Source: Formosa sediminum (GTDB lineage Bacteria > Bacteroidota > Bacteroidia > Flavobacteriales > Flavobacteriaceae). From it: DNA of 64,000 nucleotides. The stretch spans positions 3,443,001 to 3,507,000 of the forward strand of contig NZ_CP041637.1 in assembly GCF_007197735.1 (NCBI RefSeq), read 5' to 3'. How positions within the stretch are numbered: the stretch's first letter is position 1; each line of letters opens with the position of its first letter. Positions 26,115 to 35,314 of this stretch are shown here, in pieces. A model generated the notes under the pieces. It was not told the DNA's origin. It searched no databases and was given only the letters and a program-made list of their open reading frames with translations. Position numbers and translations under genes: made by a program.

Positions 26115-26837
26115 ATGTACAACATTACTCTTATCAGTACAATACATTCCGAAAATGGGAAATGTAATCATAATGAATTATATAAAATTCTTGAATCTAT
26201 AAATCCCGAAGTGATTTTTGATGAACTGCCAAGCCATTATTTTGACATGTATTTTGGCAATTCATTTGATTTATATTATGCCAATAGCGTTTTGCGCAAT
26301 CGGCAACCACCAAAAATGCCTCTCGAAGTAAAATGTATCAAAAAATACAAACAAAACTATAATGTTAAAATTTTACCTGTCGATATTGATGTAACAACAA
26401 AATTATCCAAACAACAGGATGAAATTCTCTTTATGTTTTCTATATTCTTTAAAAACGAAGATTATATAAAGTTAGATAATGAAAAAGAGCTTTTGATAAC
26501 ACAGGAAGGGTTTCGTTATCTAAATAGTGATAAATTTTTAGACTTTTTAGAGAGAAAGGAAGTTGTAGAAAAAAACATTATAGATTCTGAAATACAGAAG
26601 GATAGACTGAATAACGTTTACAAATTATTTCACACAGAACAACACGACAACCGCGAAAATGCAATGATTCATAATATTTACAAGTTCAGCAAAGAAAATC
26701 AATATAATCAAGCAGTATTTTTAATTGGGGCTGAACATAAAAAGTCAATAATGCAAAAAATTGCAGAATATGAAAAGCATTCAGGAATTAAATTGAATTG
26801 GTCGATGTATGGTGACAATAAAAAAATCTGCCGCTAA
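26115..26837 (+). CDS. TraB/EreA/Tiki-superfamily-like protein (cargo)
   Basis: 240 residues. STIHSENGKCNHNELYKIL near the start, NPEVIFDELPS, a central VKILPVDIDV, RENAMIHNIYKF and FLIGAEHKKSI near the end follow the pattern of the TraB/GumN/EreA-type hydrolase superfamily: histidine and glutamate residues in the first third, and a late H. Members include esterases and metalloprotease-like proteins; many are uncharacterised. No signal peptide, so cytoplasmic. It sits between palindromic spacers as a single-gene unit. Confidence 0.45.
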   Translation: MYNITLISTIHSENGKCNHNELYKILESINPEVIFDELPSHYFDMYFGNSFDLYYANSVLRNRQPPKMPLEVKCIKKYKQNYNVKILPVDIDVTTKLSKQQDEILFMFSIFFKNEDYIKLDNEKELLITQEGFRYLNSDKFLDFLERKEVVEKNIIDSEIQKDRLNNVYKLFHTEQHDNRENAMIHNIYKFSKENQYNQAVFLIGAEHKKSIMQKIAEYEKHSGIKLNWSMYGDNKKICR

Positions 26838-26845
26838 CTTAAGAC

Positions 26846-26953
26846 GCATATAGCTTATGGCGGGTGAACGTCTGCAAGCAAGGCATTCACTCTTTTGCCA
26901 GCCTTGGTTTCGGGGGACAGGAAAGTGCTTCGAAACCGCCACAAGCCATATGC
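26846..26953. repeat. imperfect palindromic gene spacer C (attC-like)
   Basis: Arms of 18 bases, GCATATAGCTTATGGCGG (26846-26863) and CCGCCACAAGCCATATGC (26936-26953), differ at two positions. An inner stem GGTTTCG/CGAAACC lies between about 26906 and 26937. Followed by CAAACCGTTACCCAACA and then the next gene. This is the best-formed of the three spacers. Confidence 0.6.
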
Positions 26954-26991
26954 AAACCGTTACCCAACATTTGACCAAAAAACCGTAGAAA

Positions 26992-27231
26992 TTGAAATTT
27001 AAAATTGGACTTTCATTATTTTTTATTTTCGGATTTTTCTTTTTCAGAATAATCGGACCAATAATTACTGGAAAACTTAAAGATTTTCATATCAGAAATA
27101 ATACAGGATTAGTTAAGAAAGCACCAGGTATTTTTAAGTTTTTCAATCTTTTTTTTAAAGGTTTCACAATATTCTGTTTGATTTATGTAGTGATGATTTG
27201 GACTGGATTTGTAACAATACCAAGCGAATAA
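26992..27231 (+). CDS. small two-helix membrane protein (cargo)
   Basis: 79 residues starting at TTG 26992; no ATG is available. Helices at about 4-24 and 50-72 flank a basic loop. It ends in TAATG shared with the next gene start at 27231, so the pair is translationally coupled. No family recognised. Confidence 0.55.
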   Translation: MKFKIGLSLFFIFGFFFFRIIGPIITGKLKDFHIRNNTGLVKKAPGIFKFFNLFFKGFTIFCLIYVVMIWTGFVTIPSE

Positions 27232-27596
27232 TGTTCTGGAAAAGAAAGAAAAATAAAACAGCGGAATTTAAATGTTCTGAATGTGGAAAAGTCCATTCGG
27301 AATGGCCTGCTTTGACTTTTAAATCACCAGCTAATTACGATTTTTTATCTGACAAAGAAAAAACTGAACTTGTAAAATTAGATTCTGACTTTTGCGAAAT
27401 CCATTACGAAGACCAAATTGACAGATTCGTAAGAGTAACTCTAATTCAAAAAGTAAATGATACTTGTGAAAACTTGGATTATGGACTTTGGGTTTCGCTG
27501 AGTGAAAAAAGTTACTCGGATTATAAATCCAATTTTGACAATGAAAATCACGAAACTGGATATTTTGGTTGGTTATGTAGTGTAAGCTCCCCCTAA
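27231..27596 (+). CDS. DUF2199-domain protein, C-terminally truncated (cargo)
   Basis: 121 residues from the ATG overlapping the upstream stop. FKCSECGKVHSEWPALTFKSPANYDFLSD, DSDFCEIHYEDQIDRFVRVTL and LDYGLWVSLSEKSYSDY follow the DUF2199 pattern, including the CxxC knuckle. The family normally continues past GYFGWL; here it changes abruptly to CSVSSP and stops. The DNA there (TGTAGTGTAAGCTCCCCC) looks like an insertion-sequence end, so the tail was likely lost in a recombination. Confidence 0.65.
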   Translation: MFWKRKKNKTAEFKCSECGKVHSEWPALTFKSPANYDFLSDKEKTELVKLDSDFCEIHYEDQIDRFVRVTLIQKVNDTCENLDYGLWVSLSEKSYSDYKSNFDNENHETGYFGWLCSVSSP

Positions 27597-27704
27597 AACC
27601 GAACTATTTAAAAGTGTAAAAATAACATTATCATTAACCCCTTTTAATAATTTTAATAATCCCCTGTATCAAATCTACCAATGCAATATAAAACAGCTTC
27701 AAAA

Positions 27705-28346
27705 CTATAAAATAGTAGTAATAATTTGTAATAGTTTTTTTGCAATGACTTCTAGGTTCTTGTGGTTTGAAAATATTTCCGCCTCCATTTTATTCGACAA
27801 AAACCCTAATTCCAAAAGTAGTGCTGGACAAAAAGCATTCATATCTCGTAAAACTTGAAAGTTGGCAAACTTTACACCTCTACTATCAAATCCCTTGTGT
27901 TTTTTAAACTGATCCTGTAACTGGTAGGCTAGCCATATAGTTTCTCTAGTGTTTTTCGTTAGATTTTTCCCTACATAAACTTCTACACCTCTTGCATTCG
28001 AATTTTCTGCATGATTACAATGCAAAGACAAAAACAAATCTGCGTTTAACGATTTGGCTAATCTAGACCGATCGGACAATGAAATTAATGAATCTTTATA
28101 CCTCGTTAAGAAAATGAGATTCGGCTGATTTAACTTCGAATTTATTCGTAATATTTCCTTAGCAACCTCCAAAACGATGTCTTTTTCTTGGAGACCATTT
28201 TTCGCGACTGCACCGGAATCTTTTCCTCCGTGTCCAACATCAATAATAATTCGTTTTTGAATAGCGACATCTTGCCCTAAACAGATACACATATTGAACA
28301 GTAAAATCACAAAACTGACGTTTTTAAGACCCTTTTTCATTTTCAT
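27705..28346 (-). CDS. N-acetylmuramoyl-L-alanine amidase (Amidase_3)
   Basis: 213 residues with a signal peptide (to about 24). Zinc and catalytic motifs are complete: DVGHGGKDSGA, GLQEKDIVLEVA (Glu), SLHCNHAENS (His) and LLELGFLSN (catalytic Glu). It cuts peptidoglycan in the periplasm. It lies divergent to the tra operon, as peptidoglycan hydrolases often do beside conjugation genes, so it probably opens the wall for the mating channel. Confidence 0.88.
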   Translation of the reverse strand: MKMKKGLKNVSFVILLFNMCICLGQDVAIQKRIIIDVGHGGKDSGAVAKNGLQEKDIVLEVAKEILRINSKLNQPNLIFLTRYKDSLISLSDRSRLAKSLNADLFLSLHCNHAENSNARGVEVYVGKNLTKNTRETIWLAYQLQDQFKKHKGFDSRGVKFANFQVLRDMNAFCPALLLELGFLSNKMEAEIFSNHKNLEVIAKKLLQIITTIL

Positions 28347-28525
28347 TTTTTAAGTTTTTAGTTACCACCACAATCAAAATCATAAATTTTAGTGCCAAAT
28401 GAGACGAATTAAAACCAAATAGAATTAAATAAAATTATTTATTTAATTTATTGATTTTTAATTATTTACAAACAAATATATATAATTTACTGAGAGTAAA
28501 ATCATTACTAATTTTAAAACTATAT

Positions 28526-28816
28526 ATGATGAAAAAATCAAACTATTTTACCGTTATTTCTTCACTGTTATCCACATCCCTTTTTGCACAAATCGGGGGT
28601 ATCGAAGCTTCTGTAGATGATGTATCCAACACTATCAGAACCATTTTCCCTATCATATTAGGAGTCATATTCTTAGTAGGGTTTCTATTTAATGCAGGTC
28701 ATTTCTTTGGAGAAAATGCAGACTTAAAAAAAGGAATTACTAGAGTTTTAGTATTTGTTTTAATAGCTGGAGCTGTTGTTGGAATATTCACTTATTTAAT
28801 TGGAATCGTGGTGTAA
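28526..28816 (+). CDS. traE: conjugative transfer protein TraE (DUF4134)
   Basis: 96 residues from the ATG at 28526 (next ATG 28529); the longer frame from 28451 only adds sequence before the signal peptide. Signal peptide (to LFAQ), then GGIEASVDDVSNTIRTIFPIILGVIFLVGFLFNAGHFF and a second hydrophobic helix, the DUF4134 pattern. It is the small VirB2/VirB3-like membrane protein that opens the CTnDOT-type tra operon, one base before traF. Confidence 0.82.
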   Translation: MMKKSNYFTVISSLLSTSLFAQIGGIEASVDDVSNTIRTIFPIILGVIFLVGFLFNAGHFFGENADLKKGITRVLVFVLIAGAVVGIFTYLIGIVV

Positions 28817-28817
28817 T

Positions 28818-29102
28818 ATGAAACAATTTGAAGTGTATAAAAATATTAGAAAACGAGCTGTCATCTTCGGATTACCAATCACCCTTTTTGCGTTAATGAT
28901 TGTGTCTATTGTTGGTTCCTTACTCATCATCATATTCTCCTTGAGTTTTAAAATGATTTTGATTGTTCTTGTTTTTAATGCTGCGCTTTACATCCTATTA
29001 ACACGAATAAGTGCTAACCCAAACTTATTTCAGTTTTCAAAAGCTTTTCCAAAAATTATTAGTAACAAAAGACATTCCAACTTCGATTATGAACAAGATT
29101 AA
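28818..29102 (+). CDS. traF: conjugative transfer protein TraF (DUF4133)
   Basis: 94 residues from the ATG at 28818. FEVYKNIRKRAVIFGLP followed by two helices and RISANPNLFQFSKAFPKIISNKRH is the DUF4133 (VirB3-like) pattern. It overlaps traG by 14 bases. An inner-membrane component of the mating apparatus. Confidence 0.82.
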   Translation: MKQFEVYKNIRKRAVIFGLPITLFALMIVSIVGSLLIIIFSLSFKMILIVLVFNAALYILLTRISANPNLFQFSKAFPKIISNKRHSNFDYEQD

Positions 29103-31491
29103 CCTTTCTGCATTTCACCCTATTTCCGATATTCAGGACAATATCATTTTTGCCAATAACGGCAATGTGGTCTTTTGCTTTGAAGGGAATCTTCCTGAAA
29201 TCTACTCTCTTTCTGAAAAGGATTTTGAAGATATGCACGGTACCTGGTATCAAGCGTTTAAATCGTTACCAGTAGGAACTGTTATTCATAAACAAGATGT
29301 TTACTTAAAAAAGACATTTACTGCCAATCAACTTCCAAATAACTCATTTTTAGAAAAAGCAACACATGACCATTTTAAAGGTCGAGAACATTTAGACCAT
29401 AGAAGTTATTTGTTTTTTGTCTTAACCAAAAACAAAGCTTTAAATAACCCAAAATACGTCAATCCTTTCCGAAGTGTTTCAAAACATACGATTCCTGAGT
29501 TAGATGAAAAGATAAAAAGTTTTGGGAATGCGGTAAGAGATGCAATTTCTTTTATAAATAACAATCGAAAAACAACCTATCGCCCACTCAATCTTCAAGA
29601 CATTCAAAACTTCACGACTGATTATTTTAATGGGTTTAATGAAGGTTTTGACACTGATATTTTACTAGATAAGAAAAACGTCCATATAGGCGAAAATTAT
29701 TTTGATGTCCTAGCCATCAATAGCGAACTGTGCTTTGGCGAAAGTGTACAAAGTAGCAAAACCAATGATAAATTCACTTCAGACGATTTTGTATTTCATC
29801 AGGGGTTTGTTGATGGTATAGGACTTACGCTAAATGAAAATCATATCGTCAACCAAATACTTTACTTAGATGACAAACAAAAATGGCGCAAGCAATTGGA
29901 TAAAAAAGTTGAGGAACTTAATAAAAGTTCAAATTTCGGGTCTCAAAACAAAGTTATCCTTGGCAAAATTGAACACATATTGGAACAAATTAATGCGGAT
30001 GACAATGCACGTATTATCCGAGGTCATTTTAATGTTATGTACTGGCATAAAAAAGCATCTGAGTTAGAAAAAATAACCTCTAAAATAAAAACAGAATTTA
30101 AAGAATTGGATGTTATCCCCTACTATCCACGTGGGGAAGAACGTAAAAATTACATGTTGAATAGTTTCTGTTGTTTCTCCTCTAATTTTTCGAACGCAGA
30201 CCTATTTGTTACAGACCTAAAACATGCTTTGTGTTTATTTATAAATAATACTAATTACAAATCAGATAAAACCGGTATCATTTTTAATGATCGTGAACAT
30301 AATATTCCTGTATTGAAGGATGTTTGGGATGAAGACAAAAAAAGGATCAAAGCTCGTAATTTTGCCATTTTTGCTCCAACAGGTGAAGGAAAATCCTTTT
30401 TAGCCAATAATATTTTACGTCAATATTTTGAAAGCGGTGTACGATTAGTCATTATAGATCTTGGTGGTTCTTATACTAAATTCGCTAAACTATATCCTGA
30501 AAAATATACCGTATTACGCTACGAAAGCGGCAAAAACCTTGGCATAAATCCTTTCTTTATTAGTCACGAAAATGATTTAACACCAGAACGCCTAGAGGAT
30601 TTGTCTGTCTTTCTATTTGAATTATTTGCATCAGATTTAAAAGTGAGTAAAGCCCAATCTGTTTCCATTAAAAAGATTTTGCGTCATTATTACGATAGCA
30701 CTTTAAATAATCACTCCCTAGATGATTTTTATAGCTTTATAGAAGGGTATCAAAACGACCTTTTGAATACCCTAAAAATCCATCCCGACTACTTCAATAT
30801 TACAAACTTTTTACACGTAATGTCTGAGTATGTTGGAGATGGTATATACAGTTTTTTATTTGAACTTAGCGAAGACCAAACTTATAAAATTGAAGACAAA
30901 CGATTAATTGTTTTTGAATTGGATGAAGTTAAGGATAATAAGGAAATCTTATCCGTGATGCTTAAGCTTATCAAATCTGCAATTCAACGTACCATATGGA
31001 AAAATCGCGCAGAAAAAGGCATCATTCTTTTTGATGAGTTTGCTAAACAACTCAAGTTTGAAAATGTATTAGAAAGTGTAGAGTTTTACTATCAAGCCAT
31101 CCGAAAACAAAATGGTGCAATTGGTATTATTCTGCAGTCCATTAATCAGCTTCCAAACAATTCAACATCTGCTAGTATTTTAGAAAACACCCAAGTTATA
31201 TACAGCCTAAATAATGAAAAGGGTTATGACGAGCTTGTAAAACGGCTTCATTTATCTAGCCACGATTTAAATCAACTAAAATCTATTAAAAACAATCTTT
31301 CCGGACCAAGAAAGTACACCGAGATGTTTATTAAAATCGGTAAAGAAAGTAACATTTTTAGATTAGAAGTTCCTAAAGAAGTTTACGCCGCTTACCTCAC
31401 TGATGGTAAAGAAAACGAAGAGATTATGGCACTCTACAACCAACACCATGACATGGAAAAAGCCATTAAAGCATTCACCCTTAAAACATAG
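29089..31491 (+). CDS. traG: conjugation system ATPase TraG (VirB4 family)
   Basis: 800 residues from the ATG at 29089, which overlaps traF; an upstream in-frame start at 29011 lies within traF. Walker A FAPTGEGKSFLANN (about 430), Walker B RLIVFELDEVKD and GIILFDEFAKQL, and the late glutamine-rich GIILQSINQLPNN. The N-terminal 400 residues bear the TraG_N-like SAFHPISDIQDNIIFANNGNVV. It powers assembly of the type IV channel. Confidence 0.92.
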   Translation: MNKINLSAFHPISDIQDNIIFANNGNVVFCFEGNLPEIYSLSEKDFEDMHGTWYQAFKSLPVGTVIHKQDVYLKKTFTANQLPNNSFLEKATHDHFKGREHLDHRSYLFFVLTKNKALNNPKYVNPFRSVSKHTIPELDEKIKSFGNAVRDAISFINNNRKTTYRPLNLQDIQNFTTDYFNGFNEGFDTDILLDKKNVHIGENYFDVLAINSELCFGESVQSSKTNDKFTSDDFVFHQGFVDGIGLTLNENHIVNQILYLDDKQKWRKQLDKKVEELNKSSNFGSQNKVILGKIEHILEQINADDNARIIRGHFNVMYWHKKASELEKITSKIKTEFKELDVIPYYPRGEERKNYMLNSFCCFSSNFSNADLFVTDLKHALCLFINNTNYKSDKTGIIFNDREHNIPVLKDVWDEDKKRIKARNFAIFAPTGEGKSFLANNILRQYFESGVRLVIIDLGGSYTKFAKLYPEKYTVLRYESGKNLGINPFFISHENDLTPERLEDLSVFLFELFASDLKVSKAQSVSIKKILRHYYDSTLNNHSLDDFYSFIEGYQNDLLNTLKIHPDYFNITNFLHVMSEYVGDGIYSFLFELSEDQTYKIEDKRLIVFELDEVKDNKEILSVMLKLIKSAIQRTIWKNRAEKGIILFDEFAKQLKFENVLESVEFYYQAIRKQNGAIGIILQSINQLPNNSTSASILENTQVIYSLNNEKGYDELVKRLHLSSHDLNQLKSIKNNLSGPRKYTEMFIKIGKESNIFRLEVPKEVYAAYLTDGKENEEIMALYNQHHDMEKAIKAFTLKT

Positions 31492-31495
31492 TATT

Positions 31496-32068
31496 ATGAA
31501 AACTCTAAAATTTTTTATTCTAGCAGTACCCCTTTTTTTCTGTTTAAATATAAAAGCTCAAGGTATGCCTACTTACGACAACACCAATTTTATAAGTCTA
31601 GTAAAACAGCTTATAGAATCTGGAAAGCAAACGGCAAACATTATAAAAACAGTAGAATTTTTAAAAACCCAAAAAGAGAACATCGAGAAGGTAAACGATG
31701 TGGTTAAGCAGTTAAAAGCCGTGCGGGAAATTGGACAAAATAATCAGCGCCTTATTTCGGTGCTACAAGGCGATTTAAAAGCTATTCTTGATAGCCCGTA
31801 TATAAAGCCTGATGAAGTAGCACGAGTCTCAAACTCGTTTACTGCTATCCTAGAAAACTCTCTAGATGTTATGAATTTCATAGATGAAATTTTATCTAGC
31901 AACTACCTAAAAATGACGGATGCTGAACGGACAGAGATGCTAAATCAAAAAGAACAAGAATCTAAAGAAATGGTGGTTAATGTTAACACCAAAACGCGTC
32001 GCTACCAAGACATCATTTCATTCAGAGAAATGCAAGATAAAATCAATAACCGAGAAACCCATTATTAA
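31496..32068 (+). CDS. traI: conjugative transfer protein TraI (DUF4141)
   Basis: 190 residues from the ATG at 31496, four bases after the traG stop; the longer open frame runs back into traG. Signal peptide ending NIKA, then a coiled-coil VirB5/TrbJ-like protein (SLVKQLIESGKQTANIIKTVEF, QKEQESKEMVVNVN). Periplasmic part of the mating channel. No separate traH is seen between G and I. Confidence 0.8.
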   Translation: MKTLKFFILAVPLFFCLNIKAQGMPTYDNTNFISLVKQLIESGKQTANIIKTVEFLKTQKENIEKVNDVVKQLKAVREIGQNNQRLISVLQGDLKAILDSPYIKPDEVARVSNSFTAILENSLDVMNFIDEILSSNYLKMTDAERTEMLNQKEQESKEMVVNVNTKTRRYQDIISFREMQDKINNRETHY

Positions 32069-32071
32069 AAA

Positions 32072-32914
32072 ATGACAGCATCAATACTTTTAGGCATTGG
32101 ACTAGAATACATCGATTCGGTGTTTCAAACCATACAAAGCAGTAGTTTTTCGCAGTACACCATTACTGGGATGAAAACACTGGCGCTTATGTTTTTTCTG
32201 TTCAATATTCTTGAAAAGTATAATGAAGGTGTTGCAAATAAAGAGGGGTATACTTGGGGATTAAGTCCTGGAGATTTAATGAAAAATTTTGCAATAGTTC
32301 TACTAGTTATATTTTCTAATCAATTACTGGGCTTCTTTGATGGGATACTAGTGGCCATTGAAGGACTATACCGTGGAACAGCTCCAGCCCTACTTCCGTT
32401 ACAGATGCAAGATTTACCCATAGAAGAAGACTTGAACTTAATGGATGCTGCTAAAAATGCCATGATCCTTTTATATGAAGCTTTGGTTACGCCTCTCTAT
32501 GGCTTCAAAATTTTAGCATTTATCATAAGTCTATTTCTATGGATTTTAGACCTCTTTATTTATCCATTGTTTCTAGCCGAACGTTATTTTCTACTAGGAA
32601 TTATGCAGGCATTTTTCCCACTAGTCCTCAGTTTATCTGTATTTAAAGCCTTCCGATCTTTAGCAATTACATTTTTTAAACTATATGCAGCTGTGTATAT
32701 GCTTGTACCTGCTTTTTTTCTAGTTAATGTTTTTGTAAATGCCATTTACACCGAGATTAACACCAATTTTTGGACCAACCTATTTGGAACCGATTTTGGG
32801 CAAGGGTTCTTTGCCCCTATTGTTCAACTGGGTTCTGTGGGCTTCATCGTGTTTCTAAAATTCAAATTATATAGACGCGCAACCTCCTTCACCCTAAGAT
32901 TATTTACCAATTAA
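32072..32914 (+). CDS. traJ: conjugative transfer protein TraJ (VirB6-like)
   Basis: 280 residues with at least six helices and the conserved stretches LALMFFLFNILEKYNEG, ALVTPLYGFKILAFIISLFLWILD and AERYFLLGIMQAFFPLVLSLSVF. This matches TraJ/TrbL-VirB6 inner-membrane proteins. Three bases follow traI. Probably forms the inner-membrane pore of the mating channel. Confidence 0.85.
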   Translation: MTASILLGIGLEYIDSVFQTIQSSSFSQYTITGMKTLALMFFLFNILEKYNEGVANKEGYTWGLSPGDLMKNFAIVLLVIFSNQLLGFFDGILVAIEGLYRGTAPALLPLQMQDLPIEEDLNLMDAAKNAMILLYEALVTPLYGFKILAFIISLFLWILDLFIYPLFLAERYFLLGIMQAFFPLVLSLSVFKAFRSLAITFFKLYAAVYMLVPAFFLVNVFVNAIYTEINTNFWTNLFGTDFGQGFFAPIVQLGSVGFIVFLKFKLYRRATSFTLRLFTN

Positions 32915-32925
32915 TACCATCTAAA

Positions 32926-33549
32926 ATGAAAACACCCTATAAAAATATTTACACCGTCTTAAAAATCAACAGATTGATCGTTTTAGCAGTAATTAGCTGT
33001 GCATTTTTAACGTGTATCTTTTCTATTTGGATTGCCTACACAACCAATACCAAAGCTCTTAATAGTGCCTTTGCCATTAATACCGACGGAAGCATTATCC
33101 CTTTAAAATTAGTTACTCAAAAAGAAAATTTCAAGATTGAAGCTTTAGCCCATCTAGATTTATTTCATAATTATTTCTACAATATTGATGCGAGTAATTA
33201 TGAACGAAATTTGGAAAAAGCGCTCTGGCTAGGAAACAGTGCTATAGATAATTTATACCGACAAAAGAAGGCTGATGGCGTATATAATCGCTTGCTACAA
33301 TACTCATTAGTACAGAAAGTTTTGAGTATCCAATCCGATATTACTGAAACTAATGACACTTACGGTTTTACAACCACAACCATTTTTGAAATTAACAGAG
33401 GCTCCATAATTGACACTTACCAACTGGTTTCTACTGGCAATCTCATGGTCGTAAATAGAAATTTCCCTAACAATCCACACGGCCTATTAATAACAGATTA
33501 TTTTGAAAACACTCTAAAAAAACTGAATGATGAAAATAGAAAAAAATAA
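32926..33549 (+). CDS. traK: conjugative transfer protein TraK (VirB8-like)
   Basis: 207 residues: one helix at about 12-35 and a periplasmic domain with EALAHLDLFHNYFYNIDASNYERNLEKALWLG and DTYQLVSTGNLMVVNRNFPNNPHGLLI, typical of TraK in CTnDOT-like systems. VirB8-type scaffold. It overlaps traM by 23 bases. Confidence 0.87.
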   Translation: MKTPYKNIYTVLKINRLIVLAVISCAFLTCIFSIWIAYTTNTKALNSAFAINTDGSIIPLKLVTQKENFKIEALAHLDLFHNYFYNIDASNYERNLEKALWLGNSAIDNLYRQKKADGVYNRLLQYSLVQKVLSIQSDITETNDTYGFTTTTIFEINRGSIIDTYQLVSTGNLMVVNRNFPNNPHGLLITDYFENTLKKLNDENRKK

Positions 33550-34459
33550 AATCGTATTCGCTACAGTTTTGGCCGTGATTGTCATTTTCCTCATATCCTA
33601 TACTTTTATGATTATGGGGGAAGATGATAATGAAACCGAGCACCTTCAACATACCGAGGTCCCAGAACTTGAAGCCAACCAAAAGGAATATAATTCTAAG
33701 TTAGATGCCATTAACGACTTAAAGGAAGTTCGGGAAACCAATGCGCCCAGTATTTACGATGAAAAATTAATTGACTCCCTTGGCTTTTTTGATTCAGACT
33801 TACCTGAACGCGAAAAGGAACGCATCGTAGATAGTATTTATGCATCCGAGAAAATTAAATATTCAGAACCAGCCTATCAAAATTTGGGTCAAAGAAGCAT
33901 CAAGCCTAAATTAACTCAGGTTGTAGATTCTGCAGATATTAAAAAGAATCTACAGATTCAGGCCAAGGAACTAGGATTAGAGCATCAGTTATTTTTTGCT
34001 GCAGCACCACAAGCAAACAACAATTATATAACAGCAAATACGGATGCTTCCATTTTTGTTGTAGTAGATGGCAATCAAGTGATGAGAGCCAATAGCCGAT
34101 TACGGATGCGTCTAACTGAAGCAGCACGAATCAACAACCAGTACATGCCAAAAAACACACCTGTTTTTGGTTTTATTAGCTTTCAGACTAATCGTGCTTT
34201 AATTGAAATTAAAACAATAAACCATCATCCAACACAGCTTAAAGCCTTCGATGTTCTAGATGGTAGTGAAGGCATTTATATTGAAAACAATTTCAGAAAT
34301 GAAATCTCTACCGAAGTTTTAGACGATGTTTTAGGAGATATTAATATCCCTAGTGTGCCTCAAGTTGGAGGTATAACCAAAGTACTAAAACGTAAAAACA
34401 GAAACATAAAAGTGACTGTTTTAAACAACTACAAACTCATTCTAAAACCAACGCTATGA
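33527..34459 (+). CDS. traM: conjugative transfer protein TraM (VirB10-like)
   Basis: 310 residues starting MMKIEKNK (second ATG at 33530), one helix at about 8-28, a polar linker, and a C-terminal domain with NTPVFGFISFQTNRALIEI that matches conjugative transposon TraM. VirB10-like linker from inner to outer membrane. No separate traL is seen between traK and traM. Overlaps traN by ATGA. Confidence 0.85.
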   Translation: MMKIEKNKIVFATVLAVIVIFLISYTFMIMGEDDNETEHLQHTEVPELEANQKEYNSKLDAINDLKEVRETNAPSIYDEKLIDSLGFFDSDLPEREKERIVDSIYASEKIKYSEPAYQNLGQRSIKPKLTQVVDSADIKKNLQIQAKELGLEHQLFFAAAPQANNNYITANTDASIFVVVDGNQVMRANSRLRMRLTEAARINNQYMPKNTPVFGFISFQTNRALIEIKTINHHPTQLKAFDVLDGSEGIYIENNFRNEISTEVLDDVLGDINIPSVPQVGGITKVLKRKNRNIKVTVLNNYKLILKPTL

Positions 34460-35307
34460 AATCATATATATCCTTATCATCCCTCCTGTTCTTAATTGGT
34501 TCTGTAACCTCAATAGCACAAAGCACTATTCATAATAATATGGCAGTAGATACCATTTATGCTAACGACACGAAAAATGTGGCACTCTTTTTTCCTCAGC
34601 CAATTCGCCAGGGCATAACTGGTGCAGATCACTTTGTATTTACATTTAATCGCGAGACCGAAAATTACTTAGGGTTATTACAAGCCAAACCCGGAAAAGA
34701 AAGTAATCTTCTGGTAATCAACAAAAACGGATCAATTTTTTCGTATATTGTAAGGTATAAGAAACATTTATCCCAATTCAATTACTTTATTCCAATGTCT
34801 AATAGCATTGGAAATGAAAAACCTGAAGAGTTAAATCTGAAAGTCTCTGATTCTGTTACATCGAAACCTAACAACAGAGATTATTATTACCAACGATTCT
34901 GTGATTACCTATTAGATAGACGCCAAAAACTGGGTAAAATTAATAAACAATACCAAGGAATAGAATTAAGCGTTGAAAACATCGTATTTGATACGGAAGA
35001 ATTATATTTTGTTATTCAGATTGAAAATAAATCCAGTTTAGATTTCGATGTAAACTTTTTGAAGCTTTCTGTTGAAACCCGCCAAAAGGGAAAACAAAAA
35101 TCTTTGCAACGTTTGTATTTCGAACCTATTTACAAACAACAAATGCCATTAAAAATTACTAAAAATGAAACGACAAAACTCGTATATGTGTTACCTAAAT
35201 TTTCGTTATCTAACGACCGTCGTGCTGTATTAGAGTTAAACGAAAAACATGGCGAACGAAATATCGAATTAAAAATATCGCACCGATTTATAAACCATCC
35301 AAATTGA
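34456..35307 (+). CDS. traN: conjugative transfer protein TraN (DUF4138, VirB9-like)
   Basis: 283 residues with a signal peptide (to SIAQ). VDTIYANDTKNVALFFPQPIRQGITGADHFVFTFNRE followed by GLLQAKPGKESNLLVINKNG is the DUF4138 TraN signature. VirB9-like periplasmic/outer-membrane ring protein. Last of the recognisable tra genes; traO, traP and traQ are not seen downstream. Confidence 0.85.
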   Translation: MKSYISLSSLLFLIGSVTSIAQSTIHNNMAVDTIYANDTKNVALFFPQPIRQGITGADHFVFTFNRETENYLGLLQAKPGKESNLLVINKNGSIFSYIVRYKKHLSQFNYFIPMSNSIGNEKPEELNLKVSDSVTSKPNNRDYYYQRFCDYLLDRRQKLGKINKQYQGIELSVENIVFDTEELYFVIQIENKSSLDFDVNFLKLSVETRQKGKQKSLQRLYFEPIYKQQMPLKITKNETTKLVYVLPKFSLSNDRRAVLELNEKHGERNIELKISHRFINHPN

Positions 35308-35314
35308 TACCATT

